A stretch of 64,000 bases of DNA from Streptococcus panodentis (GTDB lineage: Bacteria; Bacillota; Bacilli; Lactobacillales; Streptococcaceae): NCBI RefSeq assembly GCF_017884005.1, contig NZ_QFAY01000006.1, positions 61,658 to 125,657 on the forward strand, read 5' to 3'. Within the stretch, counting starts at the first letter, position 1; every line of letters starts with the position of its first letter. The notes under the pieces are model-generated. The model saw only the letters and a list, made by a program, of their open reading frames with translations. It was not told where the DNA came from and searched no databases. The position numbers and the translations under genes were made by a program. Of this stretch, positions 27,245-35,527 are shown one piece after another.

Positions 27245-28273
27245 ATGTCTCATGATTATTTAAAAGAGACGATAATCCGTTTAAGTTCCTCTGATAATTG
27301 GGAACAAGCAAGAATGGAGTGGACTAAAGCAAAACTTATAAAAATTGACAGCAGCCATCGGCAAAGCTGTCTCTGTGGCCATAAAAATATCAAAAAACTC
27401 TTTTCTATTGTCAGAAATGATGGATCAGAAATAGAACTGTATCCAATTGGCTCTTCCTGTATTGAGAAATTTGAAAATGAAGAATTGACTAAGAGCTTAA
27501 AAAAAGCAGAAAAAATCTATAAATTGAAAGAAGGTGATTCCTTTCAGGATCTCCGTGATATGATGGATATAGAACTGTTGGATCAATTCTATGAAGAGGG
27601 CTATTTTAAGGAAGATAAAGAAAATGAATTTAACACTTGGAATGATTATATTCTTTTTAAAATGGCTTTGAGCAGAAGCGGCAAGGAAAGGCAACTGGCC
27701 TATAATAAAATGGACCGTATACTGTACGTTGTAAATGACTATCTGCGCCCAGAGTTAAATGGGATATTTGATATAGATGAATATAAAAAGAATTTAAAAT
27801 TATGGAAAAAAGAAGAAGAGGAAGAAAAAAAGCGACAGGAGAAATTGCGTAGGGCGGCAGAGGAGGAGCGGATACAACGGCAAAAGGAGGCTAGGGAGAA
27901 AAAACTACAAGAGCAAAAACTTCAAAAACAAAAAAAGTATGACCGACTTCTTGCCTGGCTTAATCAGCAAATGGATCCTGAATCTCAGGAAGTTAAGGAT
28001 TCGGTCAAGCGAAGCTCTGACCTTGATAAGAAAATTGATTTGATTACTTATTTTAAAAATCTTAAAGAAAAACAGTCCCGACAGGAAATAGAAAATGATG
28101 CAGATTTGCTGTCGGAAGTGATGAGACTGAGACGGCAGGTCAAGTCCCTCTATCCGCGAACGCCTAGAGCTAAAAAGTGCATTGATTATGTCGATCATTA
28201 TGCAAAAAGCAACAGAGAGCATTTGTTTTATATGAAGCGGCTGCTAAAGGAGGTGGAAGAAGGAAGGCTCTAG
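27245..28273 (+). CDS. Uncharacterised 342-residue coiled-coil protein
   Basis: Intact gene, AT-rich compared with the core. The N-terminal ~130 residues form a compact domain with a Cys cluster (SCLCGHKNIKKLF then PIGSSCIEKF), perhaps a metal site. From about 190 to 245 the sequence is a highly charged coiled coil (EEEEEKKRQEKLRRAAEEER), and the C-terminus is helical and basic. GGAG precedes the ATG at 27245. A broken paralogue lies 1.4 kb upstream. No signal peptide or membrane span. I do not recognise the family; duplication and decay around it suggest an accessory, possibly defence-related, gene. Confidence 0.75.
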   Translation: MSHDYLKETIIRLSSSDNWEQARMEWTKAKLIKIDSSHRQSCLCGHKNIKKLFSIVRNDGSEIELYPIGSSCIEKFENEELTKSLKKAEKIYKLKEGDSFQDLRDMMDIELLDQFYEEGYFKEDKENEFNTWNDYILFKMALSRSGKERQLAYNKMDRILYVVNDYLRPELNGIFDIDEYKKNLKLWKKEEEEEKKRQEKLRRAAEEERIQRQKEAREKKLQEQKLQKQKKYDRLLAWLNQQMDPESQEVKDSVKRSSDLDKKIDLITYFKNLKEKQSRQEIENDADLLSEVMRLRRQVKSLYPRTPRAKKCIDYVDHYAKSNREHLFYMKRLLKEVEEGRL

Positions 28274-28307
28274 AAAATGATAAATTATATTCATAAAAAG
28301 GCGCTGG

Positions 28308-28427
28308 GATGATTAGGCACTTTTTGGAGTCTAAAAGACGAACAAAAAGTCAAATCAGCTACCGCGTCAAGAGTTTTTTACCAAACAAAGCGAGGCTGAA
28401 GGACTTTCGTCCCAGCCTCTTTTTCAT
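28308..28427 (+). repeat. 112-bp dispersed repeat, copy 2, ending in a terminator
   Basis: Matches 7046-7157. Its end, GAGGCTGaagGAC...GTCccCAGCCTC plus TTTTTC, is a good terminator for the upstream gene. Confidence 0.85.
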
Positions 28428-28437
28428 GTGTTATTTC

Positions 28438-28449
28438 ATGCCCCCTGCA
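28438..28449 (+). other. Partial tRNA-Lys 3' end, candidate attachment site
   Basis: ATGCCCCCTGCA is identical to 30624-30635, the 3' end of the tRNA-Lys gene, and the similarity continues with a mismatch and GGA. Such duplications mark the far end of elements that integrate in tRNA genes. The enclosed 2.2 kb holds a LacI/HAD operon. Confidence 0.65.
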
Positions 28450-28541
28450 TGGATTTGGGAGGCTTACTCATCTTGAAAGAAAATAAAAATATTGAAATAT
28501 AAGTGATTTTCGGAATATACTTGGAGTAATTTTCAATATAA

Positions 28542-28592
28542 TTATTTCAAAATGGGGCAAAAGTGGGGCAAGTAAAAACTAAAACTGTTTGA
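28542..28592 (+). pseudogene. Possible integrase C-terminal remnant
   Basis: One frame reads LFQNGAKVGQVKTKTV before a stop. Short polar, Gly/Lys-rich endings of this kind occur in phage-type tyrosine integrases. Only about 16 codons remain, so this is weak; its value is the position about 100 bases inside the candidate attachment site. Confidence 0.25.
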
Positions 28593-28611
28593 GACTATGA
28601 AACATGAACTA

Positions 28612-28647
28612 AAAAAGTTTCCAATTTTGCATAGTTGGAAACTTTTT
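28612..28647. terminator. Bidirectional terminator after lacI-type gene
   Basis: AAAAAGTTTCCAA pairs perfectly with TTGGAAACTTTTT. Confidence 0.85.
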
Positions 28648-28663
28648 CTATTATTTTTAATAA

Positions 28664-29623
28664 CTAATTATCTTGAGGTAAAAATTCTGAAATCAAAACT
28701 TCTGAAATCAAAACTTCTTGACTAATCGATTCAGATAAAGCTTGTTTAAATGCTAATTTTCCTAAAGAATAGGATTGGTGGTCTATCGTTGGGAGTTTCA
28801 ACAGATGCCCAACTAATAGACGTTCCTGACCAATGATATAGGGAATTTTTTTCTCTCTTTCTTCATATCCCTTTATGAGACCAGCTGCCACTTCATCACT
28901 TGTAGCTAATATACCATCGATACGATCGTCATTGACTAATTCATGTGATACGTGTAGGCCATCATTAAAATCATGAATATTCCCAAATACCATATATGGA
29001 GTCGACTGTTGCCCATAAACATTGTGATAAGCTAATAATGCAGTTTGATAGGTAGCCGATGATTCATTATCTCTTGAAAATAACAAAACTAAGTGTTCCA
29101 ATCCTCGTGCTTTCATCGCAGAAAAAGCATCCACAAATGAAGAATAGCGGTCCAGGTAAGCAGAGGATAGTAACGGATAACCCTGCAATTTTTCACAAAC
29201 CACTATTCGTCCATATTTCGCATAGGTTTCAATCCTATCAAGACGAATAGCTCTCGAAGTGAAGATTAAAGCGTCAATAGCTTCCATTTTAAGTTGCTTC
29301 AGGTAGGAAAGTTCCAATTCTTCGTTGTAATCTGAAGGCATCATGACAAGTTGATAGTCGCTAGCTTTAGCAGCATCTAGGAGACCATTGATTAATTGTG
29401 TAAAATAAGGGTGCTGGGTGTGTGGAATGACGACCCCTATTTTTTGTGTTTTTCCTCGACTTAAATCTCGTGCTAGCTGGTTTGGCATATAGTCCAGCTC
29501 GTTGATAAGATCCATGACTTTTTGTCGTGTCTCATCAGAGACATGTGGATGGTGATTGATCACACGAGAAACGGTTGATTTAGCCACGCCAGCTTTTTTA
29601 GCTATTTCACTGATACTTGTCAT
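28664..29623 (-). CDS. LacI-family transcriptional repressor
   Basis: A 319-residue regulator. The helix-turn-helix is ISEIAKKAGVAKSTVSRVIN with the hinge helix NQLARDLSRGKT; the rest is a sugar-binding-type effector domain (IGVVIPHTQHPYFTQLINGL). It lies 10 bases after the HAD phosphatase gene, with AGGAG before the ATG. It most likely binds TGGAACGCGTTCCA in the promoter of its own operon (30484-30497). Codon use is AT-richer than the core genes, fitting acquisition with the tRNA-Lys island. No sugar-pathway genes accompany it. Confidence 0.92.
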   Translation of the reverse strand: MTSISEIAKKAGVAKSTVSRVINHHPHVSDETRQKVMDLINELDYMPNQLARDLSRGKTQKIGVVIPHTQHPYFTQLINGLLDAAKASDYQLVMMPSDYNEELELSYLKQLKMEAIDALIFTSRAIRLDRIETYAKYGRIVVCEKLQGYPLLSSAYLDRYSSFVDAFSAMKARGLEHLVLLFSRDNESSATYQTALLAYHNVYGQQSTPYMVFGNIHDFNDGLHVSHELVNDDRIDGILATSDEVAAGLIKGYEEREKKIPYIIGQERLLVGHLLKLPTIDHQSYSLGKLAFKQALSESISQEVLISEVLISEFLPQDN

Positions 29624-29633
29624 TATAGGGCTC

Positions 29634-30443
29634 CTACTTTAAAAAATTGTGAATCCCATATCCTACGCCATCTTCATCATTTGACTTCGTTATTTTATAA
29701 GCTATCTCTTTGATATCATCAAAGGCATTATCCATCACAATAGGATAGCCAACCATTTCAAGCATAGGCAAATCATTATGTCCGTCACCAAATGCAGCTG
29801 TTTCTTCTTTGTCCAACTGCTCTTTTCGAAGGATATGTGCAATTCCTTTAGATTTTTTAGCTAGGAGATGTGTAATTTCAAGATAGGCTTTACCTGAACG
29901 TTGAATCGTGATTTGTGGTAAGTATAAACTTTGAAGATACTTTTCCAATTCTCGCATCGTTGCTTCATCGAAAGTAATCATCATAATTTTAAAAGTATTT
30001 CCTTGACCCTCTAAAAACTCTTCTTCATTATCAATAAAGGTTGGCGTTTGACGGGTTAAACTTTGTTCATACTGGATTCCTTCATCTATTTTATCACAAT
30101 ACCAGTTATTCATATCATAATAAGATAAACTAACTTGAGGGAAGTGTTGACGGATTCCTCTCAGCAACTGTTTAACCGTTTTATTTTTAATGGTTTGCAC
30201 ATGAATCGGTAGGACTTGATGATGATTTCCTATGGTATAAATTAATCCTCCGTTAAAAGCAACCTGAACCCCTTTTAATTGAAGGGCATCAGTGGCCTCC
30301 TTCATTTCCATTGGTGCTCTAGCAGATACTAAAGTGATGGGAATCCCTGCTTCGCGTATCAAGGCTGCATTACTGTCACTGACCTTTCCTTCGTTATTTA
30401 ACAGTGTTCCGTCCATGTCACAAAAAATACGTTTGATTTTCAT
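29634..30443 (-). CDS. Cof-type HAD phosphatase
   Basis: A 269-residue HAD hydrolase. Motif I is FCDMDGTLLNNEG with the nucleophile Asp, motif II TLVSAR, then a large Cof-type cap, and motif III/IV KSKGIAHI and AFGDGHNDLPML. These enzymes dephosphorylate sugar phosphates or flavin-type phosphates. The start is at 30443, where AGAGG precedes the ATG. It is the first gene of a two-gene operon with the LacI regulator, so its substrate may be the regulator's inducer or a derivative of it (inference). Confidence 0.9.
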   Translation of the reverse strand: MKIKRIFCDMDGTLLNNEGKVSDSNAALIREAGIPITLVSARAPMEMKEATDALQLKGVQVAFNGGLIYTIGNHHQVLPIHVQTIKNKTVKQLLRGIRQHFPQVSLSYYDMNNWYCDKIDEGIQYEQSLTRQTPTFIDNEEEFLEGQGNTFKIMMITFDEATMRELEKYLQSLYLPQITIQRSGKAYLEITHLLAKKSKGIAHILRKEQLDKEETAAFGDGHNDLPMLEMVGYPIVMDNAFDDIKEIAYKITKSNDEDGVGYGIHNFLK

Positions 30444-30472
30444 ATAGATGACCTCTTTTACTTTTTGAAACC

Positions 30473-30503
30473 AGTATAAACTCTGGAACGCGTTCCATGT
30501 CAA
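30473..30503 (-). promoter_or_regulatory. Promoter with LacI-type operator in the spacer
   Basis: On the minus strand TTGACA (30498-30503) is followed immediately by the perfect palindrome TGGAACGCGTTCCA (30484-30497) and then by TTATAC/TATACT (30473-30479). A repressor bound there would block RNA polymerase completely. Confidence 0.85.
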
Positions 30504-30584
30504 GCATAATTTTAAAAAAATTTTTGAGAAAACAAATCGTATTTTATATATGTTATTCGTGGGACAAATGATTTTGAGACAAGC

Positions 30585-30612
30585 AAAAAAGCCTTGAAAT
30601 CAAGGCTTTTTC
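30585..30612 (-). terminator. Terminator of the 6S RNA/tRNA-Lys region
   Basis: AAAAAGCCTTG and CAAGGCTTTTT form a perfect stem, just behind the tRNA-Lys gene. Confidence 0.85.
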
Positions 30613-30624
30613 TTGTTGTTTAGA

Positions 30625-30697
30625 TGCCCCCTGCAGGGATCGAACCTGCGACCCACGGATTAAGAGTCCGCTGCTCTGCCAGCTGAGCTAAGGAGGC
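30625..30697 (-). tRNA. tRNA-Lys (CTT anticodon)
   Basis: The minus strand folds into a normal cloverleaf: acceptor GCCTCCT/AGGGGGC, D-arm GCTCAGCTGGCAGAGC, anticodon loop CTCTTAA with anticodon CTT, and T-arm GGTTCGATCCC. 73 bases, discriminator A, no encoded CCA. Its 3' end is duplicated at 28438-28449. Confidence 0.96.
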
Positions 30698-30704
30698 AAT
30701 AGAA

Positions 30705-30896
30705 AAAGCTGTATTGGTGCCGGACCTTCACGATTTGTATTGAACCCGCGCAATTAAGCAGGTGGGCAACTCGCTCTAACTGAAGCTGCTTCCGCGTGAC
30801 ACGGCCTGCATGCTGTTAGAAGTCTTTTGTTTCCCTAATAATACAAAAAATAGTCGGTCAACACTTAAGTGTGAAGTCGTACACCACAGCGTTTCT
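30705..30896 (-). ncRNA. ssrS: 6S RNA
   Basis: The minus-strand transcript would fold into one long irregular rod. The 5' segments GCTGT, GGTG and GACTTCAC pair with GTGAAGGTC, CACC and ACAGC at the 3' end, leaving internal bulges and a central open region, and it ends in a T-run. The GCATGC...GGCCGTGTC core resembles other 6S RNAs. 6S RNA is often encoded near rarA in Firmicutes, as here. It binds RNA polymerase holoenzyme and mimics an open promoter. Confidence 0.78.
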
Positions 30897-30902
30897 ATAA
30901 TT

Positions 30903-30930
30903 ATAATACCATAAATTTTGAAAAATTCAA
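30903..30930 (-). promoter_or_regulatory. Promoter of the 6S RNA
   Basis: Minus strand TTGAAT (30925-30930), 16 bases, TATTAT (30903-30908). It predicts a start near 30896. Confidence 0.65.
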
Positions 30931-30962
30931 GTGAAAAATGCGATTTTTTGCAAACGATACCA

Positions 30963-32231
30963 TCATTTTTTTAATTGATCGATCTTTTCCTTTGTCATAC
31001 CAAGGGCTCGCTCGTATTTTCCATTTTCATTTGGGGTGAAATAATCAGCATTTTTTATCTTGTCAGGCAGATAGTCCTGCTGGACCCAGTTGCCGGGATA
31101 GGAGTGGGGGTACTTATAGTCCTGAGCGTTGCCCAGTTCCTTGCTGCCGGTATAGTGGCCGTCGCGCAGATGGCGGGGGATGGGCAGGTTACCATTCTTT
31201 CGCAGATCAGCCAGAGCCTTATCCATGGCTGCGTAGGCCGAGTTGGACTTGGGGGACAGGGCCAGATCAATGACGATATTGGCGATGAGGATGCGGGCTT
31301 CCGGAAAGCCGATTTTCTGAGCCGCCTCCAGGGCTGTGACGGTATGAATCTGGGCGTCAGGATTGGCCAGGCCGATATCCTCGTAGGCGATGACAGTCAG
31401 CCTCCGGGCCAGACTGGGCAGGTCTCCGGCTTCTACCAGTCGGGCCGCATAGTGCAGGCTGGCATTGACATCGGATCCGCGGATAGACTTCTGCAGGGCG
31501 GAGAGCACATCATAGTGGCCGTCCCCGTCCTTGTCCATGGTGATATAGCTTTTTTGCAGGCTGTTTTCCATCACATCCAGCGTGATGTGGCGGCTGCCGT
31601 CCTTGTCTTCCTTGGTAGAAAGAACAGCCAAGTCCAGCGAATTAAAGGCGGAGCGCAGGTCGCCGTTGGTAGAGGCGGCGATGAAATCCAGGGCTTCTGC
31701 ATCCAGCTCAACGGGGAAGTCAAAACCGCGCTCTTTGTCTGTCAGAGCAGTCTTAATGGCCTCCTTGACCTCTTCATTGCTGAGGGGTTCCAGCTCAAAA
31801 ATCTGGACCCGGCTGCGGATAGCAGGAGTGACTGAAAAGAAAGGATTTTCTGTCGTAGCTCCAATCATGATGATCAGGCCGCTCTCTAATAGCGGCAGCA
31901 GAAAGTCCTGCTTGGTCTTGTCCAGCCGGTGGATCTCATCCAAAAGCAGGACCAGTCCGCCGGAGAATTTGGCTTCCTCGGCAATCTCCTGCAGGCGTTT
32001 CTTGCTGTCAACGGTGGCGTTGAAGGTCCGGAAGGCAAATTTGGTCGTGCCGGCAATGGCGGATGCGATGGAGGTTTTGCCAATCCCCGGCGGTCCGTAG
32101 AGAATCATGGAGGACAGGCGGTTGGCTTCGACCATGCGGCGGATGATTTTGCCGGTGCCGACCAGATGCTGCTGGCCGATAATCTGGTCAATATTGGTCG
32201 GCCGCATGCGCAGGGCGAGATTTTCTGGCAT
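30963..32231 (-). CDS. rarA: Replication-associated recombination protein A
   Basis: A 422-residue AAA+ ATPase (MgsA/RarA/WRNIP1 family) acting at stalled replication forks. Walker A GPPGIGKTS (about 45-53), Walker B LVLLLDEIHRLDK, sensor 1 GATTENP, then the RarA-specific C-terminus with RHLRDGHYTGSKELGNAQDYKYPH (shown in part: YTGSKELGNAQDYKYPH). Full length. Its neighbour on the same strand is the 6S RNA. Confidence 0.95.
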   Translation of the reverse strand: MPENLALRMRPTNIDQIIGQQHLVGTGKIIRRMVEANRLSSMILYGPPGIGKTSIASAIAGTTKFAFRTFNATVDSKKRLQEIAEEAKFSGGLVLLLDEIHRLDKTKQDFLLPLLESGLIIMIGATTENPFFSVTPAIRSRVQIFELEPLSNEEVKEAIKTALTDKERGFDFPVELDAEALDFIAASTNGDLRSAFNSLDLAVLSTKEDKDGSRHITLDVMENSLQKSYITMDKDGDGHYDVLSALQKSIRGSDVNASLHYAARLVEAGDLPSLARRLTVIAYEDIGLANPDAQIHTVTALEAAQKIGFPEARILIANIVIDLALSPKSNSAYAAMDKALADLRKNGNLPIPRHLRDGHYTGSKELGNAQDYKYPHSYPGNWVQQDYLPDKIKNADYFTPNENGKYERALGMTKEKIDQLKK

Positions 32232-32318
32232 TGGGATTCCTTTCTGTCAGTGTTTTTCTTTGAAAATTGTGTTACTATTATAGATAGTAATATTTTATCA
32301 CATTAGAAGGAAGAAGGC

Positions 32319-32789
32319 ATGGCTAAGTACGGTTTTTTGGATATTTTGGATGAGGAAATGGGGAAAAATTTCCCTTTTGACTATGAGATGAGCTGGGACA
32401 AGAAGAACCACGCTGTGGAGCTGGCCTTTCTTTTGGAGGCCAAAAATCAGTCTGGCATTGAGCTGGTTGATGCGGACGGTGAGAGCTCAGATCAGGATAT
32501 TTACTTTGAGGAGGCGCTGATTTTTTACAATCCGGCCAAGTCTCGCTTTGCAGCGGAGGACTATTTGGCAGCCATTCCCTACGAGCCCAAGAAGGGCCTG
32601 TCGCGGGAGTTTCTGGCCTATCTGGTCGATTTCCTGACTCAGACAGCTGAGCGGGGCCTGGATGCTCTCTTAGACTTTCTGGCCGACGAGGAGGCTGTGG
32701 AGTTTGAGCTAGGCTGGGATGCAGCGGCTTTTGAAAATGGCCGAGCAGACTTGGCTGAGACGGATTTCTATCCTTATCCCAGGTATTAG
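32319..32789 (+). CDS. DUF3013 family protein
   Basis: A 156-residue acidic cytosolic protein starting MAKYGFLDILDEEMGKNF and ending YPYPRY. I recognise it as DUF3013, a streptococcal/lactic family without known function. It opens a run of closely spaced genes ending with rsmE. An inverted repeat TTACTAT-N5-ATAGTAA lies upstream at 32272-32290. GGAAG precedes the ATG. Confidence 0.85.
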   Translation: MAKYGFLDILDEEMGKNFPFDYEMSWDKKNHAVELAFLLEAKNQSGIELVDADGESSDQDIYFEEALIFYNPAKSRFAAEDYLAAIPYEPKKGLSREFLAYLVDFLTQTAERGLDALLDFLADEEAVEFELGWDAAAFENGRADLAETDFYPYPRY

Positions 32790-32798
32790 GAGGCGTTT

Positions 32799-33245
32799 AT
32801 GGCAGAGGGACTAGATTTGCTGCACAAACAGATGGATTTTTCCGGCTGCAAGATTGCCTTAATCTGTGGTGATCAGCTGCTGACCATATTGCGAGACAAT
32901 ATTCCAACCATTCCTTGGCCGGGGATGTGGGAGCTGCCGGGCGGCGGCCGCGAGAGCGAGGAGACACCCTTTGAATGTGTCCGGCGGGAGGTTTTTGAAG
33001 AGCTTGCTTTGAAGCTTGAAGAAGCCGCTGTTATCTGGGCTAAGGAATATCAAGGGATGGTCAATCCAGACAAAATCTCTATTTTTATGGTGGGAACCAT
33101 CACTCAGGAAGATGTTGCCAGCATCGTCTTTGGTGACGAGGGACAGGCTTACCAGATGATGGCTGTTAGTGATTTCTTGGCGTCTGAAAAAGTCATTCCG
33201 CAGCTGCAGGGCAGGTTGAGAGATTATTTGGAGGTGCAAGCATGA
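32799..33245 (+). CDS. Nudix hydrolase
   Basis: A 148-residue protein with a Nudix box around residues 47-69: GGGRESEETPFECVRREVFEEL, given here in part as GGGRESEETPFECVRREV plus EEL. Nudix enzymes hydrolyse nucleoside diphosphates linked to another group; the substrate is unknown. AGGAGG lies before the ATG and the gene overlaps the next by four bases. Confidence 0.88.
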   Translation: MAEGLDLLHKQMDFSGCKIALICGDQLLTILRDNIPTIPWPGMWELPGGGRESEETPFECVRREVFEELALKLEEAAVIWAKEYQGMVNPDKISIFMVGTITQEDVASIVFGDEGQAYQMMAVSDFLASEKVIPQLQGRLRDYLEVQA

Positions 33246-33727
33246 CCCATCTTGAACGGGCAGGGGCTGAAGATTTGGAGACCATTATTGAAATCCAAAG
33301 GGCTAGCTTTCAGGCTGTCTATGAGAAGTATCAGGACGAATACGATCCTTACTTGGAGGACAGAGAGCGAATCAAGTGGAAGCTGGCGGAACGTCCCAAC
33401 AGCTATTACTTTTTTATCAAGGAGAACCAGGAAATCCTTGGTTTCATCCGCATCCAGACCAATGAGGAGCTGACCGAAGCCTGGCTGGGGACGGCGGCGA
33501 TATTGCCCCAGTATCAAAACAAAGGCTATGGCTCAGAGGCTATCCGTCTGCTGGAGCAAGAATGCTCATCCATCAGCCAGTGGGATTTGTGTACAGTTCT
33601 GCAGGATGAAAGGATGGTCCATTTTTATGAGAAAAATGGCTACCGGCAGACTGTAACCAAGCCTGAAAAAGAAGGCATGGACATGGTCTATATGACCAAA
33701 AGCATCAAGAGAAGGAAGCAGGAATAA
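33242..33727 (+). CDS. GNAT-family acetyltransferase
   Basis: A 161-residue N-acetyltransferase. The acetyl-CoA site is in AAILPQYQNKGYGSEAIRLL (motif A), and the C-terminus FYEKNGYRQT is typical. It overlaps the Nudix gene (ATGA) and is three bases from prmA. Substrate unknown. Confidence 0.88.
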   Translation: MTHLERAGAEDLETIIEIQRASFQAVYEKYQDEYDPYLEDRERIKWKLAERPNSYYFFIKENQEILGFIRIQTNEELTEAWLGTAAILPQYQNKGYGSEAIRLLEQECSSISQWDLCTVLQDERMVHFYEKNGYRQTVTKPEKEGMDMVYMTKSIKRRKQE

Positions 33728-33730
33728 GCA

Positions 33731-34684
33731 ATGAACACATGGCAGGAATTAACGATTGAGGTGCATCGAGAGGCGGAGGAAGCGGCTTCTAATATTCTGA
33801 TTGAGTCGGGCAGTCAGGGCGTGGCCATTGACGACAGCGCTGACTATTTGGGTCCGGTCGGACAGTACGGTGAGGTCTTTCCGGAGGTTGAGCAGGCAGA
33901 GACGGTCAAGATTACCGGCTACTATCCAGAGACGGCGGATATGGCGGCAGTGACAGCTGAAGTCCATGCCCGGCTGGAAGAGCTGGCAGACTTTGGTCTG
34001 GAGACTGGTCCGGTCGGCCTGACCCAGCAGGTCTTGGCCGAGGAAGACTGGGCGGACAACTGGAAGAAATACTATGAGCCTGCTCGAATCACCCATGATC
34101 TGACCATCGTACCCTCTTGGACGGACTATGAGGCGGCACCGGGTGAGAAGATAATCCGGCTGGATCCTGGCATGGCCTTTGGCACGGGGACCCACCCGAC
34201 GACCAAGATGAGTCTCTTTGCTCTGGAGCAGGTCCTGCGGGGCGGAGAGACCGTGCTGGATGTCGGCACCGGCAGCGGCGTTCTCTCTATTGCCAGCTCT
34301 CTCTTGGGCGCCAAGGCCATCTACGCCTATGACTTAGACGAGGTGGCGGTGCGCGTGGCGCAGGAAAATATCGCTCTCAATGCCCATAGGGACAATATTC
34401 AGGTGGCGGCAGGTGACCTGCTGCGGGGCGTGGAGCTTGAAGCTGATGTCATTGTGGCTAATATCCTGGCCGATATTCTGCTGCTCCTGACCGAAGATGC
34501 CTATCGTCTACTCAAGGATGAGGGCTATCTGATTATGAGCGGCATCATCTCAGACAAGTGGGACTTGGTGCGGGAGTCGGCTGAAAGGGCAGGATTTTTC
34601 CTGGAAACCCATCTGATTCAGGGCGAGTGGAATGCCTGTGTCTTTAAGAAAACGCAGGATCTTTCCGGTGTGATAGGAGGCTAA
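33731..34684 (+). CDS. prmA: Ribosomal protein L11 methyltransferase
   Basis: A 317-residue SAM-dependent enzyme that trimethylates L11. N-terminal substrate domain, then [13 protein letters not shown] and the SAM motif [20 protein letters not shown], followed by [12 protein letters not shown]. Full length. One base separates it from rsmE, so both ribosome-modifying enzymes are coexpressed. Confidence 0.95.
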   Translation: MNTWQELTIEVHREAEEAASNILIESGSQGVAIDDSADYLGPVGQYGEVFPEVEQAETVKITGYYPETADMAAVTAEVHARLEELADFGLETGPVGLTQQVLAEEDWADNWKKYYEPARITHDLTIVPSWTDYEAAPGEKIIRLDPGMAFGTGTHPTTKMSLFALEQVLRGGETVLDVGTGSGVLSIASSLLGAKAIYAYDLDEVAVRVAQENIALNAHRDNIQVAAGDLLRGVELEADVIVANILADILLLLTEDAYRLLKDEGYLIMSGIISDKWDLVRESAERAGFFLETHLIQGEWNACVFKKTQDLSGVIGG

Positions 34685-35428
34685 ATGCAGCAGTATTTTG
34701 TAAAAGGAAAGATTGAATCTCCTCTGGTTGTTGTGGACAAGGACACGGCCAAACACATGTTTTCGGTCATGCGGCTTAAAGAGGGTGACCAAGTCACACT
34801 GGTCTTTGATGATGGCGTGAAACGGCTGGCTCGGGTATTGGATCCCAACCAGCAGAGCTTGGAAATCTTGGAGGAGCTGGCAGACAATACAGAGTTGCCG
34901 GTTCAAGTGACCATCGCTTCTGGCTTTCCCAAGGGAGACAAGCTGGAATTTGTCGCACAAAAGGCAACGGAGCTAGGAGCCGGTGCTCTCTGGGGCTTTC
35001 CAGCGGACTGGTCAGTGGCCAAGTGGGATGGCAAAAAGCTAGCCAAAAAGAGTGAAAAACTGGAGAAAATTGCTCAAGGAGCAGCGGAGCAGAGCAAGCG
35101 CAATCTGATTCCAGAAGTTCGGCTTTTTGATAAAAAGGCAGATTTTCTGGTAGCCTTGGCAGCCTTTGACCGCATCATCGTGGCCTATGAAGAGTCGGCC
35201 AAAGAGGGCGAATCTGCGGCTCTGATTCAGGCTCTGGCAGGCTTGGAAGCCGGCGCCAAGGTCCTCTTTATCTTCGGTCCCGAAGGTGGCCTGTCACCGG
35301 CTGAAATCGAGGCCTTCCAGCAGGCGGGTGCCATCCTGGCCGGCCTGGGTCCCCGTATCCTGCGGACCGAAACCGCGCCGCTCTATGCCCTTAGTGCGGT
35401 CAGTGTGCTGCTGGAGTTGGGGAAATGA
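34685..35428 (+). CDS. rsmE: 16S rRNA (uracil-1498-N3)-methyltransferase
   Basis: A 247-residue SPOUT-fold methyltransferase with an N-terminal PUA-like domain (HMFSVMRLKEGDQVTLVFDDG) and the knotted SAM site FIFGPEGGLSPAEIEAF and LGPRILRTETAPLYALS. It methylates U1498 of 16S rRNA. AGGAGG lies just before the ATG. Confidence 0.95.
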   Translation: MQQYFVKGKIESPLVVVDKDTAKHMFSVMRLKEGDQVTLVFDDGVKRLARVLDPNQQSLEILEELADNTELPVQVTIASGFPKGDKLEFVAQKATELGAGALWGFPADWSVAKWDGKKLAKKSEKLEKIAQGAAEQSKRNLIPEVRLFDKKADFLVALAAFDRIIVAYEESAKEGESAALIQALAGLEAGAKVLFIFGPEGGLSPAEIEAFQQAGAILAGLGPRILRTETAPLYALSAVSVLLELGK

Positions 35429-35485
35429 AGCTCTTTCATGGAATCCATAGGTTTTCCCTTGCCATCTTTGGTTTTCTTTGAATAT

Positions 35486-35520
35486 AAAAAATCAGCGGAA
35501 AAAAGACACCGCTGATTTTT
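35486..35520. terminator. Bidirectional terminator
   Basis: AAAAATCAGCGG and CCGCTGATTTTT form a perfect stem between convergent rsmE and the surface nucleotidase gene. Confidence 0.9.
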
Positions 35521-35527
35521 CTGTAGC

